Source: Deltaproteobacteria bacterium | GTDB taxonomy: Bacteria > Desulfobacterota > Desulfobulbia > Desulfobulbales > BM004 | NCBI GenBank assembly: GCA_019312685.1 | Contig: JAFDCR010000145.1 | Span: 1 to 6,538, forward strand | DNA: 6,538 bases | Direction: 5' to 3' | In this document: positions 4,541 through 6,538 of the stretch, piece after piece | How the letters are laid out: every line of letters begins with the position of its first letter | Position numbering within the stretch: the first letter of the stretch is position 1 | The notes under the pieces: model-generated | What the model saw: only the letters and a program-made list of their open reading frames with translations | Told to the model about the DNA's origin: nothing | Databases searched by the model: none | Translations under genes and position numbers: made by a program

Positions 4541-6481
4541 ATGAATTTAAGAGCAGTTCTCTCAGCATTCTTAATAACCTTTGCTTTTGCCCTGCCCGCC
4601 TTTGCGGCAGAATCACAAGTGGGCGAAATGCAGGCAGACAGGACAGCCCTCGAAAAACGGTTCGGTCAGCGGCCGTATTCACCCTGGGCCGAAAGCGGCT
4701 TCCCCCGCCAGATGTACTGGGGCGACACACACCTGCATACGGGGTTGTCAGTGGACGCCGGGTTATTTGGTGCCCGGCTGGGGCTTGAGGATGCCTATCG
4801 CTTCGCCCGTGGTGAGCAGGTAGTCTCCTCAACGGGACAGCCGGTGAAGCTCTCCCGCCCACTTGACTGGCTTGTGATCGCTGACCACTCCGACGGCATG
4901 GGGCTGGTCAACGGTCTCGCGGCCGCTTCGCCCGAGGTTACTAAGTTTGAACAGGGAGCGCGCTGGTCAAAAGGGCTGCGGACCGGCGGCCAGACAGCCG
5001 TTGAAACCGCGCTCGATCTGATCACCACCTTTTCACAGGGCAAGGTGGATCCTGAATTGCTCGGCATGTATTCTCCGGGCTCAAAGATCTATGCATCGAT
5101 TTGGGACAATGTAGTAAAAGCTGCGGAGACATACAATGATCCCGGCAGATTCACTACACTGATCGGCTTTGAGTGGACCTCGCTGGTTACTGGCAACAAC
5201 CTGCACCGCAACGTGATCTTCCGCGATGATGGTGACAGGGCCGGGCAGGTGGTGCCATATACAACCCAGGAGCCCATCGGCTCCACCGACCCCCTCGATC
5301 TCTACAAGTGGATGGAGAACTATGAGGCAAAGACCGGCGGCACGCTGCTGGCCCTGGCACATAACGGCAACCTCTCCAACGGGTTGATGTTTCCCGTCGA
5401 TGCGCAATACACAGGCCGCAAACTTGATGCGTTCTATGTAGAGCAGAGGGCCAAATGGGAACCCCTGTACGAGATAACGCAGATCAAGGGTGATGGCGAG
5501 GCGCATCCGTTGCTTTCGCCCGACGACGCCTTCGCCGACTATGAAACCTGGGACGCAGGCAATCTGGATCTGAGCGAGGCAAAGAAACCGGAAATGCTTC
5601 AGTTCGAATACGGCCGCGAAGCTCTCAAGAACGGCCTGCTGCTGGAGGCCAGTCTTGGTACGAATCCCTATAAATTCGGGCTCGTGGGCTCCACCGACAG
5701 CCATACCGGTCTGGCGACTGCGGAGGAAGATAACTTCTTCGGCAAGCATTCCGGCTCAGAGCCCTCAGCCGAGCGCATGCTCCACCCCTTCACCAAGACC
5801 AAGCACGGCGAGTTCAAGGGCTGGGAGCAGGTGGCCTCGGGCCTCGCTGCGGTCTGGGCAACGGGGAACACGCGTGAAGAAATCTTCGACGCCATGGCGC
5901 GGCGTGAGGTCTACGCCACCACCGGCCCGCGCATGATGGTACGTTTTTTCGGTGGATGGGACTACTCGCCGGAGGACCTGAACAGCCGCATGCCGGCCTT
6001 TCGTAGTTATGAAAAAGGTGTCCCCATGGGTGGTGACCTGCCTCCGCGTAAAGGCGGCAAAGCTCCAACCTTCATGGTCTACTCTCTGCGTGACCCGATC
6101 GGTGCAAATCTCGATCGCATCCAGATCGTCAAGGGCTGGCTTGACGAGAGTGGCAAGACCCAGGAAAAGGTCTACGATGTTGCCTGGTCTGACAACCGGA
6201 AGCCGGACAAAGATGGAAAACTGCCGCCGGTTGGCAATACCGTGGACGTCAAGAATGCCACCTGGACTAACACCATTGGCGCGTCCGAGCTTGGCACGGT
6301 ATGGACCGATCCGGATTTCAACCCAAAAGAACGTGCCTTCTACTACGCACGGGTCATTGAGATCCCAACCCCGCGCTGGATCGTCTACGACGCCTTCCGC
6401 TATGGCACCGAAATACCGGAGGGCGCCGAGACCACGCACCAGGAGCGGGCCTATACCTCGCCCATCTGGTACACGCCCTAG
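4541..6481 (+). CDS. Secreted DUF3604 protein (PHP-like metal-dependent hydrolase fold)
   Basis: This 646-residue exported protein belongs to the DUF3604 family, which is related to PHP-type metal-dependent phosphoesterases. The substrate is unknown. The signal peptide is residues 1-22 (FALPAFA, then AES). Motifs in order: YWGDTHLHTGLSVDA (59-73; His64, His66), DWLVIADHSDGMG (109-121; Asp115, His116), GFEWTS (209-214; Glu211), LHRN (His222), LAHNGN (272-277; His274) and VGSTDSHTG (382-390; Asp386, His388). These His/Asp/Glu residues are the expected metal ligands, so the enzyme appears intact. The ending, YYARVIEIPTPRW...TSPIWYTP, is typical of full-length members. ATG 4541 follows AAAGGAG (4525-4531). 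The gene body is visibly richer in G+C than the upstream genes. It sits alone behind an AT-rich gap and is probably transcribed separately. Confidence 0.92.
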   Translation: MNLRAVLSAFLITFAFALPAFAAESQVGEMQADRTALEKRFGQRPYSPWAESGFPRQMYWGDTHLHTGLSVDAGLFGARLGLEDAYRFARGEQVVSSTGQPVKLSRPLDWLVIADHSDGMGLVNGLAAASPEVTKFEQGARWSKGLRTGGQTAVETALDLITTFSQGKVDPELLGMYSPGSKIYASIWDNVVKAAETYNDPGRFTTLIGFEWTSLVTGNNLHRNVIFRDDGDRAGQVVPYTTQEPIGSTDPLDLYKWMENYEAKTGGTLLALAHNGNLSNGLMFPVDAQYTGRKLDAFYVEQRAKWEPLYEITQIKGDGEAHPLLSPDDAFADYETWDAGNLDLSEAKKPEMLQFEYGREALKNGLLLEASLGTNPYKFGLVGSTDSHTGLATAEEDNFFGKHSGSEPSAERMLHPFTKTKHGEFKGWEQVASGLAAVWATGNTREEIFDAMARREVYATTGPRMMVRFFGGWDYSPEDLNSRMPAFRSYEKGVPMGGDLPPRKGGKAPTFMVYSLRDPIGANLDRIQIVKGWLDESGKTQEKVYDVAWSDNRKPDKDGKLPPVGNTVDVKNATWTNTIGASELGTVWTDPDFNPKERAFYYARVIEIPTPRWIVYDAFRYGTEIPEGAETTHQERAYTSPIWYTP

Positions 6482-6504
6482 AAACCGGGGGAGCTCGAGG
6501 GCCT

Positions 6505-6530
6505 GAATTTGGGGTCAGCGTAAAAATTCC
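6505..6530. repeat. GGGGTCA motif flanked by GAATTT/AAATTC, repeat-like
   Basis: Just after the DUF3604 stop, GAATTT (6505-6510) and AAATTC (6524-6529) form a 6-bp inverted repeat around a loop containing GGGGTCAGCG. Strings close to TTTGGGGTCAGAGTAAAAATT are, from memory, common dispersed intergenic repeats in proteobacteria, sometimes near REP-associated transposases. The window ends 8 nt later, so the full extent cannot be seen. It lacks a T-run after the stem and is not a convincing terminator. Confidence 0.35.
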
Positions 6531-6538
6531 AGCCGGGA

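Noticed and set aside
5081..6439. Two long antisense ORFs (222 and 224 codons) opposite the DUF3604 gene
   Set aside because: Their translations show no recognisable domain or ribosome site. They are explained by the GC-rich third positions of the conserved + strand gene.

Overview
All eight genes in this window lie on the + strand. Seven are short genes for exported or membrane proteins, and the eighth is a long secreted DUF3604 enzyme-like gene. I see no rRNA, tRNA, CRISPR array, transposase or phage gene. Purine-rich Shine-Dalgarno sites (AAGGAGG type), N-terminal Sec signals, lipoprotein signals and OmpA/glycine-zipper envelope proteins point to a Gram-negative (diderm) bacterium. The gene types (cysteine-rich repeat protein, DUF3313 lipoprotein, DUF502, small secreted hypotheticals) and the scattered AAAAAGGGGACA-like motifs recall Desulfobacterota or Nitrospirota genomes. 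That assignment is inferred from memory of such genomes and is weak.

Layout: 1-188 is an AT-rich leader with a perfect 18-bp palindrome. It is followed by a glycine-zipper secreted protein (189-689), a G/C-run hairpin repeat (739-757), an unnamed four-cysteine secreted protein (812-1237), a DUF502 inner-membrane protein (1284-1874) and a periplasmic protein with two exact cysteine-rich (GLG1-type) repeats (1960-2382). Next come a DUF3313 lipoprotein gene broken by a frameshift near 2740 (2431-3094), a YiaD-like lipoprotein with a glycine zipper and an OmpA peptidoglycan-binding domain (3147-3797) and a helical secreted hypothetical (3852-4316). An AT-rich 224-nt gap with a good sigma70-type promoter (4383-4411) precedes the DUF3604 gene (4541-6481). 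The window ends in a short tail with a repeat-like motif.

From 812 to 4316 the genes follow each other with gaps of about 45-85 nt and each has its own ribosome binding site, so one or two co-transcribed units devoted to the cell envelope are plausible. Short inverted copies of an AAAAAGGGGACA-like motif bracket the DUF3313-OmpA-helical trio (2391-2403 and 4315-4327). The DUF3604 gene looks separately transcribed. Its body is visibly richer in G+C than the upstream genes, which hints at a different history.

I find no clear evidence of a wholly new system. The best leads are the frameshifted lipoprotein, the bracketed envelope trio, the operator-like palindrome at the left edge, and the uncharacterised secreted proteins.
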